NCBI RefSeq assembly: GCF_947241705.1
Contig: NC_079268.1
Coordinates: 434,001-498,000 of the forward strand
DNA: 64,000 nucleotides
DNA from: Saccharomyces mikatae IFO 1815
Lineage: Eukaryota; Ascomycota; Saccharomycetes; Saccharomycetales; Saccharomycetaceae
Direction: 5' to 3'
Under the pieces are notes generated by a model. That model did no database searches. It was not told the origin of the DNA and saw only the letters and a program-made list of their open reading frames with translations. Positions within the stretch are counted from its first letter, which is position 1; every line of letters begins with the position of its first letter. Positions 35,947 to 46,709 of the stretch are shown here, piece by piece. The position numbers were made by a program, and so were the translations under genes.

Positions 35947-38460
35947 TTATCTGAAGTTGTTGACTACTGTACCGCAGTCTACGCAGTAATAGTTCCTATC
36001 TTGCTGATCATTAGCACCAGAAAATGCTTCAAATCTTGAACCATTGCAAACATTGCAACGAAGAGGCAAATTTATCGCACTCGTTGGGGTAGTAGGTACA
36101 TGTGTATTAGAGAAAATTGATGAAATGCTTTCTCTTGGTGTTTTTGGTTGTGCATTACTACCGAGTGTCTTTAATGATGTGCTACTTTTAGGACATATAT
36201 TAGAGTATCCACGGCCTGTTACATAGCTTTTCGCGGTATTATTATAAGTTGTTGTCGTCGGTTGACCAGCTGCGTTTGATTTCCCCCTTGAATTGAAGCT
36301 TCTGCCCAAAGAATGCAAGGAATCAGAGCTGTTGAATCTTCTCCGAACCTCCCTATTATATTCTTGCAGCTTGAGTAATACGCGCTTTCTTATAACTGAA
36401 GGCATGTCTGCTCTGAATACACGAATGTTACCTACGTTATCAGTACTGATCAATATCGTTCCAATAGCGTCAACGACGTCAGGAATAGTGCTAGCAGCAG
36501 AGGTATTAGAAATTGAATTTGGTTTAGAGTTGTAGCCTAAAGACGATTCTACATCCGACATTATGCCATCGTCATTACTGCGACTTAAAACATCGAAACT
36601 ATCCGAAGTCTGAAAGAATTCTAGAGATAGCTCGCAAATGACATCATTAGATAAGGACAATGTTTTGGAAGTTTCCGGGGGTGCAATGCTAACACACGTG
36701 ACTGGGGCATTATGTGCATGAAAAGAAATGTAATCTGTATTTTTGATAAAATGGTCATTGCTATGATGAGGCAAGGAAAGTAGATTACTAAGTTTCAAGT
36801 GATGATGTGGCTTTTCTTCAGTGTTCTGGCTGGACGATCTACTCATAGATTTACTGAATATGCTTCTCAGACTTCCTGACCGAGCCAATCCCTTAGGTTT
36901 TCTCTTGACTTCTTCTTGGTCGTTTTCCCTATCTGAGGATTTCAACCTCCAGCCGTAAATCCAATGATCGTCGCTACTATTAACGACGATTGGTTGACCA
37001 TGCCAGATAGACAACTGTGCCTTGTGTTGGGAGGATCCACTGTGGAATCCCTTCAATACTTCCAAAAGCTTTCTTTGTTCCAAGTCGAAAATTCTTATCC
37101 TGGAATCATTCGATGTAACCACTAAACGGAACGAATTATCTATCTGAGATCTAAAAGCTTGCAAACCAGTAACACGCGGACCATGACGAATTTTTGAATC
37201 AGTTTCTGTGACCATAACATGCGCGTTTTGTTCTTGTGTTTGTCTATCGGCTACATGAAATGAAGAAACTGGAGTAAGACCCCGAGTCATCAGGATATGA
37301 ACATATCCATTAAAAGTTCCTATTATTGTGTACTTCCCTTCATCAGGAGATAAGGTAACAGATGTGATTAAATCTTGACAATCGTATTCGAAACTGACTT
37401 CATCATCCAAGATGGACCATAATCTGCATTTGTGATCCAGACAACCGCTAATAAAAAATCTGTCGTCTGTGGGATGAAATTCCACACAGGTAACAAAATC
37501 GGGATGGACAAAGGTCTTCAGAGAATTTTTCCTATCAGGATGCCATAACTTGACCGTCTTATCCATCGAAGCTGACAGAATAAAATTATTCTTTGACCAA
37601 TTTATATCCAAAACATCTTGTACATGTTCTTTGTAGAGTCGCAAGGGCGTTGGATGGAACACAGGTGCATACAAGTTCAATAGTTTTTCTTTCTCCTCAT
37701 ATTTCTCTGTAGCAACGTCCAAATATTGTTTCTCTTTCGGATTGTTTAATGAATTGACCTGTTGCTTGATACGCATCGACTTAGCGCGTGCTTCTTTATT
37801 CGATTCTGCACTGGAGTCCAATTCGGCTCTTTCTACGGGGGAGCCAATTACTTTCCATATTCTTATTCTACCATCTTTACTGCCGGTAGCCATGAACTTT
37901 CCATCGCAGCTGAACTTTGTACTCCATATGGCTTTAGAGGTGGGTTCAGATGACTTGGAAGCTGATGTGATTGTATCACCTTCGTATGCCATTAGTTCTT
38001 GAGCAAGAAATAATCTTCTGAACTGCTTTAGGTTTTTCCGCCGTTTCAACATTTTGATGTACTTTGGTTCCCTTAAATAGTTTTCAAATTGTTCGGTATC
38101 AATGGAATTGAAGGGATAAAATTCATTAACTCTCAGGTTCGAAGTTAGAGTGTTGCCCCTTTGTAAGTGTTCTTTTAGTCTCATAAATGAATCTGTGACA
38201 TTACTGTCATTACTACCATGATTGATTTTGCTGTTGGTATTGTTTGTCTTTGTCATTCTGAACTTCAATGGCTCAATATCTGCAGAAAATTCAAGGTTCA
38301 GTTTGCTTTTGCTTTCACTGGAACTAGATTCACCGTCAAAACTCCCTCGGTGCGATCGATTCTCTTCTTCGGATCCTGTTGTATTGGAAGAGTTACTGAC
38401 CTCAGATTTTACTTTGTTTATACTTGTTTTAGCTTCCATCGCTTTTGTCATATTTATCAT
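35947..38460 (-). CDS. YMR102C: WD40-repeat protein with C-terminal Cys4 motif
   Basis: Orthologue of YMR102C, 837 residues (834 in S. cerevisiae), biochemical role unknown. Its transcription in S. cerevisiae is linked to the multidrug-resistance activators Yrm1 and Yrr1. A polar Ser/Asn-rich N-terminus precedes WD40 repeats from about residue 175 ([42 protein letters not shown]) to about 510. A basic, Ser-rich linker contains kinase-like RSXS sites. The last 35 residues hold CNVC and CVDC pairs spaced by 19 residues, a possible zinc ribbon. The start is the first true ATG; twelve further codons upstream begin with GTG. Confidence 0.88.
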   Translation of the reverse strand: MINMTKAMEAKTSINKVKSEVSNSSNTTGSEEENRSHRGSFDGESSSSESKSKLNLEFSADIEPLKFRMTKTNNTNSKINHGSNDSNVTDSFMRLKEHLQRGNTLTSNLRVNEFYPFNSIDTEQFENYLREPKYIKMLKRRKNLKQFRRLFLAQELMAYEGDTITSASKSSEPTSKAIWSTKFSCDGKFMATGSKDGRIRIWKVIGSPVERAELDSSAESNKEARAKSMRIKQQVNSLNNPKEKQYLDVATEKYEEKEKLLNLYAPVFHPTPLRLYKEHVQDVLDINWSKNNFILSASMDKTVKLWHPDRKNSLKTFVHPDFVTCVEFHPTDDRFFISGCLDHKCRLWSILDDEVSFEYDCQDLITSVTLSPDEGKYTIIGTFNGYVHILMTRGLTPVSSFHVADRQTQEQNAHVMVTETDSKIRHGPRVTGLQAFRSQIDNSFRLVVTSNDSRIRIFDLEQRKLLEVLKGFHSGSSQHKAQLSIWHGQPIVVNSSDDHWIYGWRLKSSDRENDQEEVKRKPKGLARSGSLRSIFSKSMSRSSSQNTEEKPHHHLKLSNLLSLPHHSNDHFIKNTDYISFHAHNAPVTCVSIAPPETSKTLSLSNDVICELSLEFFQTSDSFDVLSRSNDDGIMSDVESSLGYNSKPNSISNTSAASTIPDVVDAIGTILISTDNVGNIRVFRADMPSVIRKRVLLKLQEYNREVRRRFNSSDSLHSLGRSFNSRGKSNAAGQPTTTTYNNTAKSYVTGRGYSNICPKSSTSLKTLGSNAQPKTPRESISSIFSNTHVPTTPTSAINLPLRCNVCNGSRFEAFSGANDQQDRNYYCVDCGTVVNNFR

Positions 38461-39035
38461 TTCCTGTGAGATACTATACGCCTCTTCCGTATACACAATG
38501 GCACAAATTTAACAACTGGTTTCACTCCAACTCTTTAATTATCTTTCTTCTTCTTTCCCCTCTCTGCTCGATGATCTAAAATGAACTGTAATAGTGTGCT
38601 CTATACGGTCCAATTGAGAACTTGTACGAACGCGTATTGTATCCTAGGAAGAAATATTGGTAGAACTCGCTTACGAAGCTCAAGAAAGGGCAAAAAAAAT
38701 GTGTCCCCCCTAACAGCGAAAGTGAAAAAAAAAAGAAACTATGTTGAATTTACACACTTTTATGTATAACCAACACGATTGAAACTATACAATAGCAACG
38801 AGATTCGTTGAATATTACCGAGCTTTTCTTTTTGCCTCACATATATCTATTTATATGTTGTATATATATGTATTTTAAAAATATACAAAAAGTATATATT
38901 GTAGACTTCGCCCATTAAGCTTTTTCTTTTCTTTTTTGCGATTTCACCGTGCGAGGCAAATGAGGTAGACTTTTCCCCTTTACGGGACCAGGTAAGGCTC
39001 CCCATGGCTGAGTGCGCGCAAGGAGATCCAGGATC

Positions 39036-39044
39036 ATCCGCGGA
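39036..39044 (-). promoter_or_regulatory. Candidate Yrr1/Yrm1-type site
   Basis: On the minus strand this reads TCCGCGGAT, a full match to the (T/A)CCG(C/T)(G/T)(G/T)(A/T)(A/T) element I recall for Yrr1. It is about 580 bases upstream of YMR102C, a gene reported to respond to Yrr1/Yrm1. Motif seen; binding inferred. Confidence 0.4.
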
Positions 39045-39171
39045 GAAAAGAAGCTACTCCCGGCCCAGACTAAGTAAGAAAAGCGGCAACTGCTGAAAAG
39101 CGAATCTTCTCTCTAGGCAATGCAAGGGTCCATCGCCGTTTGGCAAAGTTCCGGTAAACTCGATTTGCGCC

Positions 39172-39198
39172 CCGCGGGTTTCTCTTTGACACCCGCGG
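39172..39198. repeat. Inverted repeat of CCGCGG palindromes
   Basis: CCGCGGG and CCCGCGG are exact reverse complements separated by 13 bases, each itself containing the palindrome CCGCGG. The layout resembles a double site for zinc-cluster (CGG-binding) activators, upstream of YMR102C. Confidence 0.45.
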
Positions 39199-39516
39199 AT
39201 ATAAGCGCCCGACGTTCGGCCAGAGGCAGTTCGGGTCTTTAATTTCAATTCCGTAGACGGCGAGAACTCTGAAGATGCGGTGTAGAGACATAAATAAGCA
39301 ACACTATAATCGTGTGAGAAATTTGCAGAACAAAAGTAAGGTCTCCGCGGGCAACTCCTAGACGTCTGGATTCACTTGTCCTTGTTCACTCTAACCACGA
39401 TAGTAACAGGCTGCGTGTCACAATTAAGTTGTGCTATCCATGTTTAGAATAGTGAGGCCTTGCGGCTATACCTGCGGAATTCGGCTCGGGCCGACTCATT
39501 TCGGCTTGGCTTGCTT

Positions 39517-41547
39517 CTAACGAAGGCTTTTTCCCTGGGAGACGGTGTCGCCCAATTGTTCGTCACCTATATATGTCCACCCGCCAAACTGCTTTTGCAT
39601 GCTTGCACTTAAATACTCGTCTACGACACTATCGATTGGTTTTTCCTTAGTGAACTCTTGATCAAAATTTGCCGTATCTATCTCACTTTTAACAAGTGGC
39701 TTGTAAGGAGGAATGTAGCCCTTCATGAGCAGTTTTTTCCATGAAATGTCTTTGAAAAAGGGATGATTGCGGATTTCATCCGTCCCGTTCACACCCAGTC
39801 TTCTATTTGGATCTCTGCTCAAGAGACCAATTAACAGGTCCTTAGCGGCAGGATCAAACCCATCAGGGAATAATAATGGTTGTTGTAGAATTTTCTTGTA
39901 CATCACAGGGACGTTTTCATCATAGTAAGGTGGTAACCCTGTCATCATCTCATATAATAGAATACCCAATGTCCACCAGTCAACGGTTTTGGTGTAGCCT
40001 TGCCCCAACAATATTTCTGGTGCCAAGTATTCAGGAGTACCACAGAAAGTGTCTGTTTTGTCATTATCTTTCATATTCAGTTTGCAAAGCCCAAAATCAC
40101 ATAACGCAATGTGTCCTTGATAATCCAGTAGAATGTTCTCGGGTTTCAAGTCACGATAAATGACGTCGAGCTTGTGTAATGAATCGAGAGCACACAATAA
40201 TTCTGCAATATAAAAGCGGGATCGTGCTAGACTAAAGCGTCCTTCGTGTTGTAAATGATAAAAAAGTTCACCTCCATTAATGAAAGCAAGTACAAGATAC
40301 AGTTTTTCTGGAGATTGAAATGAAAACTTTAGTGGAACAATAAAGGGGCAGTCAACTCTCGCCAGAACAGTTCTTTCTGCTAACGTATGCGTTACTTCAC
40401 ATTTAGATACAATGTAAGCCTTTCTCAACGCCTTCAAAGCGTAGATTTTTTGTGTATCCTTTTTCCTGACTTGCATTACTTTACCGAACGAACCTCTTCC
40501 GATAACTTTTAATAGATCAAAATCATCAATAGAGAGGGGTTTGTTTTTAGAAGGTTTGTAATCCACAGTAATGTTCAGTTTCCCATATCCCCTCTCTAGC
40601 GAAATCCAATGATGATTGTATAGTCTTATTTGAGCAGCAGAATCAATTTCTAAGTTCAATGGTAAATGAAAGGAATCCAAATGGATGTCCTGGTTTGTAT
40701 TTATTTTTTTTAAAATCTCATTCAATGTTCCGTCTTGTTCGCTGATTTCCTGTTGCCAGTTTTTAGAGGGTAGGAGTAAAGATGGTATTCTTGCAAAGAC
40801 ATCAATTTTTAAAAATCTTAGTTTTCTTGTCACATCAAATGTCGATATTTTATTAAACACGGGTTGCTCCATCGTGCCTATCTCAGGGCTGATGGTGGTG
40901 ATAGAATTATCAAATTCAATTGTGAAATAGAGCAATGGACTGGGGTTCGTTGAACCAGGCAATACTATAGTTGAAGGAATGAACTTAGTAGCATAAACTC
41001 TATCTATTAAGCCCTCACCTGTTGGATCCTGGTCTACAGTCTTGTATCGTGGCAACTGCTTCATTATGGTTTCAACCTCCGAGGCAACATTAGGTGATGA
41101 ACTAAGGACACCGGAGCTTAATAGCTTTTGCAAAATAGTAATGTTGGAGGTAATTGGAAAGGGAAGCGTAAAATCTTTTCCGGAGTACACTTTTACAGTC
41201 ATTAATCCGGACGCTGAGTTTGGTGCTTTCGTTTCTGTCGATGATTCACTTGCTTTCCTTTCAAAAGCCTTGGAATTGACACTTTCGGTTCCGAATGAGT
41301 TCTTGAAGGATGCATCATTACGTAATTTAGGGGAACTTAAGGAACTGGGCAAAGTCTCATTTGTATTGATCTTTCTTATATGCTGTTCACGATCATGATT
41401 ATGGTTCTTCGGGCTGCCATCATGATGCTTTTCTCCATGGTGGAAATGAAACAGGCCATTACCCCACGATTTTTCATTCTCATCTTCACTATTATCATCG
41501 TCCTTGGATTTCCCTAGTTTAAATTTTGATATTCGCCACGAATGCAT
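39517..41547 (-). CDS. YPK2: AGC-family protein kinase Ypk2
   Basis: Orthologue of YMR104C/YPK2 (YKR2), 676 residues (677 in S. cerevisiae). It is an SGK-like kinase downstream of TORC2 and Pkh1/2, controlling sphingolipid synthesis, cell integrity and actin. The N-terminal 340 residues are regulatory, with a His-rich patch near 40-60. The kinase domain follows: glycine loop GRGSFGKV, lysine in YALKAL, YRDLKPEN catalytic loop, DFG, and activation-loop Thr in TFCGTPEY (Pkh site). The C-terminal tail has the hydrophobic motif FGGWTY for TORC2. The ATG at 41547 (MHSWRIS) matches the S. cerevisiae start; 22 upstream codons are open. Confidence 0.96.
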   Translation of the reverse strand: MHSWRISKFKLGKSKDDDNSEDENEKSWGNGLFHFHHGEKHHDGSPKNHNHDREQHIRKINTNETLPSSLSSPKLRNDASFKNSFGTESVNSKAFERKASESSTETKAPNSASGLMTVKVYSGKDFTLPFPITSNITILQKLLSSGVLSSSPNVASEVETIMKQLPRYKTVDQDPTGEGLIDRVYATKFIPSTIVLPGSTNPSPLLYFTIEFDNSITTISPEIGTMEQPVFNKISTFDVTRKLRFLKIDVFARIPSLLLPSKNWQQEISEQDGTLNEILKKINTNQDIHLDSFHLPLNLEIDSAAQIRLYNHHWISLERGYGKLNITVDYKPSKNKPLSIDDFDLLKVIGRGSFGKVMQVRKKDTQKIYALKALRKAYIVSKCEVTHTLAERTVLARVDCPFIVPLKFSFQSPEKLYLVLAFINGGELFYHLQHEGRFSLARSRFYIAELLCALDSLHKLDVIYRDLKPENILLDYQGHIALCDFGLCKLNMKDNDKTDTFCGTPEYLAPEILLGQGYTKTVDWWTLGILLYEMMTGLPPYYDENVPVMYKKILQQPLLFPDGFDPAAKDLLIGLLSRDPNRRLGVNGTDEIRNHPFFKDISWKKLLMKGYIPPYKPLVKSEIDTANFDQEFTKEKPIDSVVDEYLSASMQKQFGGWTYIGDEQLGDTVSQGKSLR

Positions 41548-41994
41548 GCTATTGTATATATTTATATATGTAATGATTGTTAATCTACCGAGATGTTTCT
41601 GGACTAGTTTCACGCTGCTTTAATTTCATCATTTTATTTATAAATCTATGAGTGTCTGCCATTTTACAGATTTCTCGAGGGAAATATAATAAAAAACTCG
41701 GGGTAAGCAATCTGAATTCGGGGATACTCCAGATTGGGAAACTTCACAGGAAATAGATATAATTAGAAAATAGAAACCTGAAGAGAATATCAAATTGATC
41801 CAAAATAATCAGCTCCTTGAGAAAAAGAAGTACGAAAATTTCAGAAACCAATGCAATTTTTGCTCAACATGTTAAAGTATGGATCTATTAAGTATATAAA
41901 GTATGTGTTAAAAGAAACGTAATATTCTTTTGCCTTTACGTTAATATTCATTAAAGAAAGTGAAAATCATCAAGCCATTAGTAACTGTCCGTGT
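41548..41994. other. YPK2 upstream / PGM2 3' region
   Basis: Spacer between two minus-strand genes, holding the YPK2 promoter and the PGM2 3' end. AT-rich with nothing recognisable as a gene or RNA. Confidence 0.4.
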
Positions 41995-43704
41995 TTACGT
42001 ACGAACGGTTGGTTCATCAGTTCCCAAAACCTGCTTGAAGTTTAAGAATTTGATGACTGAGTTTATGATTGGTTTCAAGTACTCTTCAGCAGTCTTATGG
42101 TATTGCGATTCATCATCGCAATACTTTTCAATGTACAATCTGATAGTAGCACCTGAAGAACCAGTACCAGACAGCCTTAAAACAAATCTTGCACCATTGG
42201 AAAGTTTGACATATAGACCTTGATGGTCGGAAACAGAACCATCCAAATCAGTGTAAGAAAAATCACCACAATCGGTGACCTTGAGAGATTCATCGGCTGG
42301 GAAAGCGGAACTGACTACGCCGGATTTAGTAACGTAAGCCTTTAACTGGTCAACAATCTTGTTAGCTTTCTGGCTTTCAACTTTTTCAAAATCATAACGA
42401 GTAAAGAATGTACGACCGTATTTGGCCCAGAATTCATTTTGTATCGTCTTGATAGAGGCTTCGTTTTCTGGATGATGTTTGTTATAGATGGCCAAGATGT
42501 TCAACCATGCCATAATGGCCCATACACCGTCCTTTTCTCTTACATGATTTGAACCAGTACCAAATGATTCTTCACCACAGATAGATAATTTCTTGGCATC
42601 GAACAAAGCACAGAAAAATTTCCAACCAGTTGGGACCTCGTAACAATTCAGCCCATGAGCTTTGGCAACACGATCAATGGCTGCTGAAGTAGGGAAAGAA
42701 CGAGCCAGACCATAGATACCTTGTTTGGCGAAATAAGGGATCTCAGCGGCATATTCGGCTATAATAGCGACAGAGTCACCTGGAGAGACGAAAGATGGAC
42801 CATAACCGTATATCATGTTTCTATCACCGTCACCGTCAGAGGCAGCACCGAACTCAATCTTTTCACGATCTACCCTTTTTACTAACGTACTAGCATAAGT
42901 CAGATTTGGGTCTGGATGCATACCGCCAAAATCAGGAGATGGATGCCAATTTTGCAGAACTTCATCCGCTGGTAAACCAAATTCATCAACAAAGATAGCT
43001 TTACCATATGGGCCTGTCACACCGTTCATACTGTCAAAAAGTAATTTCCAATTCTTAGTTGAGCGTTGGTTATCGATGAATTTTTTTATTAGTTTGAAAT
43101 CAAAAATTTCTTTCAAGAAATCAACATAATCCTTTGTAATATCAATAATGTCAACAAGTAATGGGCCATATTTCTTGTTTTTCCCTATTGTCGCCAAGTC
43201 TAGTTCTGGAAAATCTTTGATGATTTTATAACTAGTTAATTTCTTGGAAATATCCCAAATAACATTTGTGACCGATTCAGGAGCTGGACCCCCATTCGAT
43301 AAGTTGTACTTAATACCCATATCATTCTCTGGACCACCTGGATTGTGTGAGGCAGTCAAGATAATGCCCCCAGTGCACTTTTCTTCATACGTCCTCATGA
43401 TGTGAGAAGCAGCGGGCGTAGACAAAAGACCATGTTGACCAATAACTAGTTTTTTCACCCCGTTTGCGGCACCGATGGCGGCAATCTTATGAAGAATGAC
43501 ATCATTGTAGTACCGGCCATCACCACCCACAACAAGAGTGGCTCCTTTGGAACCCTCAGGAATAGCCTCCATAATCGATTGAATAAAATTCTCCGTGTAG
43601 TTAGGTTGGTCCTTAAAGACCTTCGTCTTCTTACGCAAACCAGAAGTACCGGGCTTCTGATCTTCATATGGTTTGGTGGGAACTGTTTTGATTTCAAATG
43701 ACAT
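41995..43704 (-). CDS. PGM2: Phosphoglucomutase 2 (major isoform)
   Basis: Orthologue of YMR105C/PGM2 (GAL5), 569 residues, same as S. cerevisiae. It interconverts glucose-1-phosphate and glucose-6-phosphate, needed for galactose use, glycogen, trehalose and cell-wall precursors. The catalytic phosphoserine is Ser119 in the TASHNPGG loop, the metal-binding loop reads DGDGDRN, the sugar-specificity loop CGEESFG, and the C-terminal phosphate-binding loop RLSGTGSSGATIR; all are intact. The promoter has two stress elements and a Gal4-like near-site, in keeping with its known galactose and stress induction. Confidence 0.97.
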   Translation of the reverse strand: MSFEIKTVPTKPYEDQKPGTSGLRKKTKVFKDQPNYTENFIQSIMEAIPEGSKGATLVVGGDGRYYNDVILHKIAAIGAANGVKKLVIGQHGLLSTPAASHIMRTYEEKCTGGIILTASHNPGGPENDMGIKYNLSNGGPAPESVTNVIWDISKKLTSYKIIKDFPELDLATIGKNKKYGPLLVDIIDITKDYVDFLKEIFDFKLIKKFIDNQRSTKNWKLLFDSMNGVTGPYGKAIFVDEFGLPADEVLQNWHPSPDFGGMHPDPNLTYASTLVKRVDREKIEFGAASDGDGDRNMIYGYGPSFVSPGDSVAIIAEYAAEIPYFAKQGIYGLARSFPTSAAIDRVAKAHGLNCYEVPTGWKFFCALFDAKKLSICGEESFGTGSNHVREKDGVWAIMAWLNILAIYNKHHPENEASIKTIQNEFWAKYGRTFFTRYDFEKVESQKANKIVDQLKAYVTKSGVVSSAFPADESLKVTDCGDFSYTDLDGSVSDHQGLYVKLSNGARFVLRLSGTGSSGATIRLYIEKYCDDESQYHKTAEEYLKPIINSVIKFLNFKQVLGTDEPTVRT

Positions 43705-43958
43705 TTAGGTGTTAACTCTTCTAGCTTTTTTTAGTGCGAAAGATTGGCTCAATCTTCTTTTGCTGTGCTGTTGTATGGTCAGAAAAAAAAAAGGGCAAAG
43801 AAAACAACCTTCGAAAGGGAAACAATATCAATGGTACCTTTTTATATTTCCTACGTTGTTCGGGCCACAGTCATCCAGATCCTGAAAGTATCAACTTTTT
43901 TTTACACTTTCTAACCCCTGTCTGTTCCTGGAACTACACACAATAAAAGTATAACGTC

Positions 43959-43963
43959 CCCCT
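43959..43963. promoter_or_regulatory. STRE core CCCCT
   Basis: Msn2/Msn4 stress-response core, about 255 bases upstream of the PGM2 start, one of a pair 43 bases apart. PGM2 is a known Msn2/4 target in S. cerevisiae. Confidence 0.45.
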
Positions 43964-44001
43964 TTACTTAGCTTCCCCACGAAAAGCAGCGCGCGACACC
44001 A

Positions 44002-44006
44002 CCCCT
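44002..44006. promoter_or_regulatory. STRE core CCCCT
   Basis: Second stress-response core of the PGM2 promoter, in the same orientation as the first. Confidence 0.45.
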
Positions 44007-44400
44007 TTTTTCGAGCCCCGCGCATCTGTTGGCCGAGACCAAGCTCGGCGTCTCTCCCTAGAAAAGACAAAGTTGGTCCTGCTGTCCTTAGCTCGTAAGC
44101 TCAGGGGTGGCAGCGTGTGTTGAGATAGAAGAATTGCTCGACCTCAACGAATAATAGCATCACTTTTGTACGTACTCGGAACGCCATCTGTTCATGTCTT
44201 ACAGGTGTTGCATTTTGCTTAGGAACGCTGACAGGGAGAAAACTTAAAGGAGAAAAAGCGACCTGCATGATTAACGCTAATAGTTCCAAGAAAATAATGC
44301 AGATTATTTATACGCCCATTATGCACCCGCTGTTTTTATTTTTATTTTTTACCCTGACGACGGAACACGGATCAGAGGGTGTCAAGCACCCTCGAGCTCT

Positions 44401-46281
44401 TTATAAATGTTTCGACTCGGCACTGCGTTGTTCTCCACGCTTCAATAACGTCTCTAAGTCTGGAATTTTTTCTCTCTCGAGTTCATTCTTTAATTCAAAG
44501 GCGACTTTAAATTTGTCTACTTTTTTGATTTGAAGGATCTCAACTAGTTTTGTGCTATCGAACTTCTTGTGTATATAAGGGCTTATTTTTTTCTTCAGTG
44601 AGTCCGGCAGGTCCGGGATTTCGAATTCTTTGGAATCGTTAATCATTAATTGGTGAATCCATTCTAACAATACCTGTTGCTGCCTATAGATAAAAACTGT
44701 AGGTATCCTTAAAGGATCTAGTTTGTTCGCCTCGTTTTCTTCTTTTACAGAAGGAAGTGGAAGAGAAGTGTCTGTTGTTACTTCATTAATAGGTTGAAAG
44801 TAGTTGTCAGGTGAAATCTCTGGTAAGTCATCCGTATCCATTGCATCCACAAATCGTTCCATAAGCTCATCGATTTCATGTTCGGCTGTTTCCTTTTCAA
44901 GCGGCGCCCCGGACGTAGTTGTTCTATTCAGTAGTTTGGGAAAATCGGTTACCCTTTCGTCTTCTGCAAATGGCAATCTACATAGAGTAAGGCTTTTAAC
45001 GACCTTCTTTTCTGAATTAATGTTACTATGTTCAATTAGAACGGGACACAGTGCACACATATTCACTTCACTATCTTTCTTGCTCACGTACCTTGCAACA
45101 GCAATTTTCCTATTCTCCAACATAACGTCCACCAGGGCACCAAAGGCCATCGAGTCAGATAAACAACCGAGTCTTGTATCCGCGATAATGAAAGAAGATT
45201 CTGACGTCAAATAATATCTTGGAAGAGCTTCTTTGTCCAAAAACCCTCTCAGATCCAGCCCAGGAAAGGTTTCATATACAGTTTGATCGACCAAAACGGA
45301 GGGTAGCACTATGTAGTCTGTACCATAGCGGTATGCCTTCGTTACAGAATCTTTGGATATGGTCACAGGGATATAAGAGGATGTGGGCCTGTCACCTTCA
45401 TTGCCTTTTTTTCCCTTTTCTGCGTTGTGGATTTCATATTCGATTACGGATTTAACGCCCACATATCTTTCTTTCTTCTGTGAATCCCCGACCTTAACAA
45501 CGGTTTTCCTATTTAAACCTGATACTGCTTTGGTGGCAGGAAAGGCTTCTACTTTGATGCACAAACAGTTTTCATCTTGCGTACTGTCAGTGGAAGTTAA
45601 CGTTTGTGTTGACAATATATCTGCTCCTAAACGAAGCTCGCCTGAGAATAGTCTTACTGGCTTAACTATAGATGTAGCTGGAGAAGTGATTTCAATGAGA
45701 AGCTCATTTATATTATAGATCCTTGAATTCGGTATCGCTTTTACTAATTTCAACCAGTTCGATTGTTTCTTTTCATTTTGAACATTTTTACCGCAGTCAA
45801 CCAAAATTATTCTTGCATTTAGTTCTTCTACTAGCACATCTATCTCTTCCTCGGTAATATCTAGCTCATCAAGATTATCGGTGAACACAACAATTTGCTT
45901 CAGAATTTTTCTTGCTTTGAACTGTTGCCTAATATCTAGTGAGGCAACCAATAGGCATTGAATCATTGATTGTAAGTCTTCGACTGGAGTATCCTGAATA
46001 TGCTGATCACAATATTGTTTCAAACGTCTTATAAATTTAATCGTGCCTGTTGTGGTAACAGGAGCCAAAAAAGTTTGTACTTGATACACGTTTGGGACTT
46101 CCTGGGAATTCTCAGATAAGGGACAGTTTGCGAGATAACAACTTATCCAATCTGTTTTTCTACTTTTTTTAGATTTGTTTAATAAAGTATACTCCAGATA
46201 TGCCATTGACTTAGAAACATTATCATTTTTCAACATTGATGGTGACACATCTATGATAAAAGTCGTTGATTCACTTGACAT
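44401..46281 (-). CDS. YKU80: Ku80 subunit of the DNA end-binding Ku complex
   Basis: Orthologue of YMR106C/YKU80, 626 residues (629 in S. cerevisiae). With Yku70 it binds DNA ends for non-homologous end joining and protects telomeres, where it also recruits telomerase via TLC1. The N-terminal ~240 residues form the von Willebrand A-like domain (TTFIIDVSPSM, VVFTDNLDELDI), followed by the Ku core beta-barrel (GADILS..., LRGFLDKEALPRYYLT) and a C-terminal helical arm. No large C-terminal DNA-PKcs-binding domain, as usual for yeast. The start is supported by the short MSSESTTF N-terminus of the S. cerevisiae protein. Confidence 0.95.
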   Translation of the reverse strand: MSSESTTFIIDVSPSMLKNDNVSKSMAYLEYTLLNKSKKSRKTDWISCYLANCPLSENSQEVPNVYQVQTFLAPVTTTGTIKFIRRLKQYCDQHIQDTPVEDLQSMIQCLLVASLDIRQQFKARKILKQIVVFTDNLDELDITEEEIDVLVEELNARIILVDCGKNVQNEKKQSNWLKLVKAIPNSRIYNINELLIEITSPATSIVKPVRLFSGELRLGADILSTQTLTSTDSTQDENCLCIKVEAFPATKAVSGLNRKTVVKVGDSQKKERYVGVKSVIEYEIHNAEKGKKGNEGDRPTSSYIPVTISKDSVTKAYRYGTDYIVLPSVLVDQTVYETFPGLDLRGFLDKEALPRYYLTSESSFIIADTRLGCLSDSMAFGALVDVMLENRKIAVARYVSKKDSEVNMCALCPVLIEHSNINSEKKVVKSLTLCRLPFAEDERVTDFPKLLNRTTTSGAPLEKETAEHEIDELMERFVDAMDTDDLPEISPDNYFQPINEVTTDTSLPLPSVKEENEANKLDPLRIPTVFIYRQQQVLLEWIHQLMINDSKEFEIPDLPDSLKKKISPYIHKKFDSTKLVEILQIKKVDKFKVAFELKNELEREKIPDLETLLKRGEQRSAESKHL

Positions 46282-46709
46282 TACTATGATACGAGATATA
46301 TTCTATGCACTTACGTTCTGACCTCTCATTTATGAAATTTTTACTCTATTGGCGATACCCTTTTTTGTTCATTTTTTTTCCATGACAACGAACGCCTCGA
46401 CAGATATGGGGCTGTCAACGACAAGATATTTCAAAGCATGTGAACAACATGTACAAAGGCACTCCGCTTAATGGATTACTAACGCTATCTCAAGATCTAA
46501 CTGAAAATATGTCGTAATTAGCATTATAAATTGCTAACGACAATAATCCTATTCCATTTCAAAATTCTGTAATGCAATGAAGCCTTTAATCTAATATAAT
46601 GACTGGATCGACAAAAATAGTTCGGTTGGACTAGATGTCCTAGGTACTTTGACTTCGAACTAAATAAGAAGACCTACGGCATGATTGTATCAAATATTAA
46701 TAAAAATAT
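46282..46709. other. YKU80 upstream region
   Basis: YKU80 promoter followed by AT-rich DNA up to the 3' side of tRNA-Lys. The Pol III terminator of the tRNA is the run of five A (T on the tRNA strand) at about 46703-46707. No gene. Confidence 0.4.

Larger units (their letters stand above)
38461..39516. other. YMR102C upstream region with GC-rich block
   Basis: One-kilobase spacer upstream of YMR102C and downstream of YPK2. AT-rich TATATA repeats at about 38830-38905 give way to a strikingly GC-rich block (about 38950-39260). This corresponds to the place of the doubtful S. cerevisiae ORF YMR103C; small ORFs of 60-75 codons exist on both strands but none is convincing. Three CCGCGG palindromes occur. 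Confidence 0.45.
43705..44400. promoter_or_regulatory. PGM2 promoter and YKU80 3' region
   Basis: Spacer between two minus-strand genes. The PGM2-proximal half carries two STRE cores and a Gal4-like near-match at 43861-43877 (CGG, 11 bases, CCA; the last base departs from CCG). A GC-rich patch spans about 43980-44080. No gene seen. Confidence 0.45.

Noticed and set aside
38461-38496. Twelve-codon upstream extension of YMR102C
   Set aside because: Begins with GTG; the first ATG is at 38460 and gives near the S. cerevisiae length.
39054-39291. Small ORFs in the position of the doubtful S. cerevisiae ORF YMR103C
   Set aside because: Overlapping short frames in a GC-rich regulatory block with no conserved protein; treated as non-coding.
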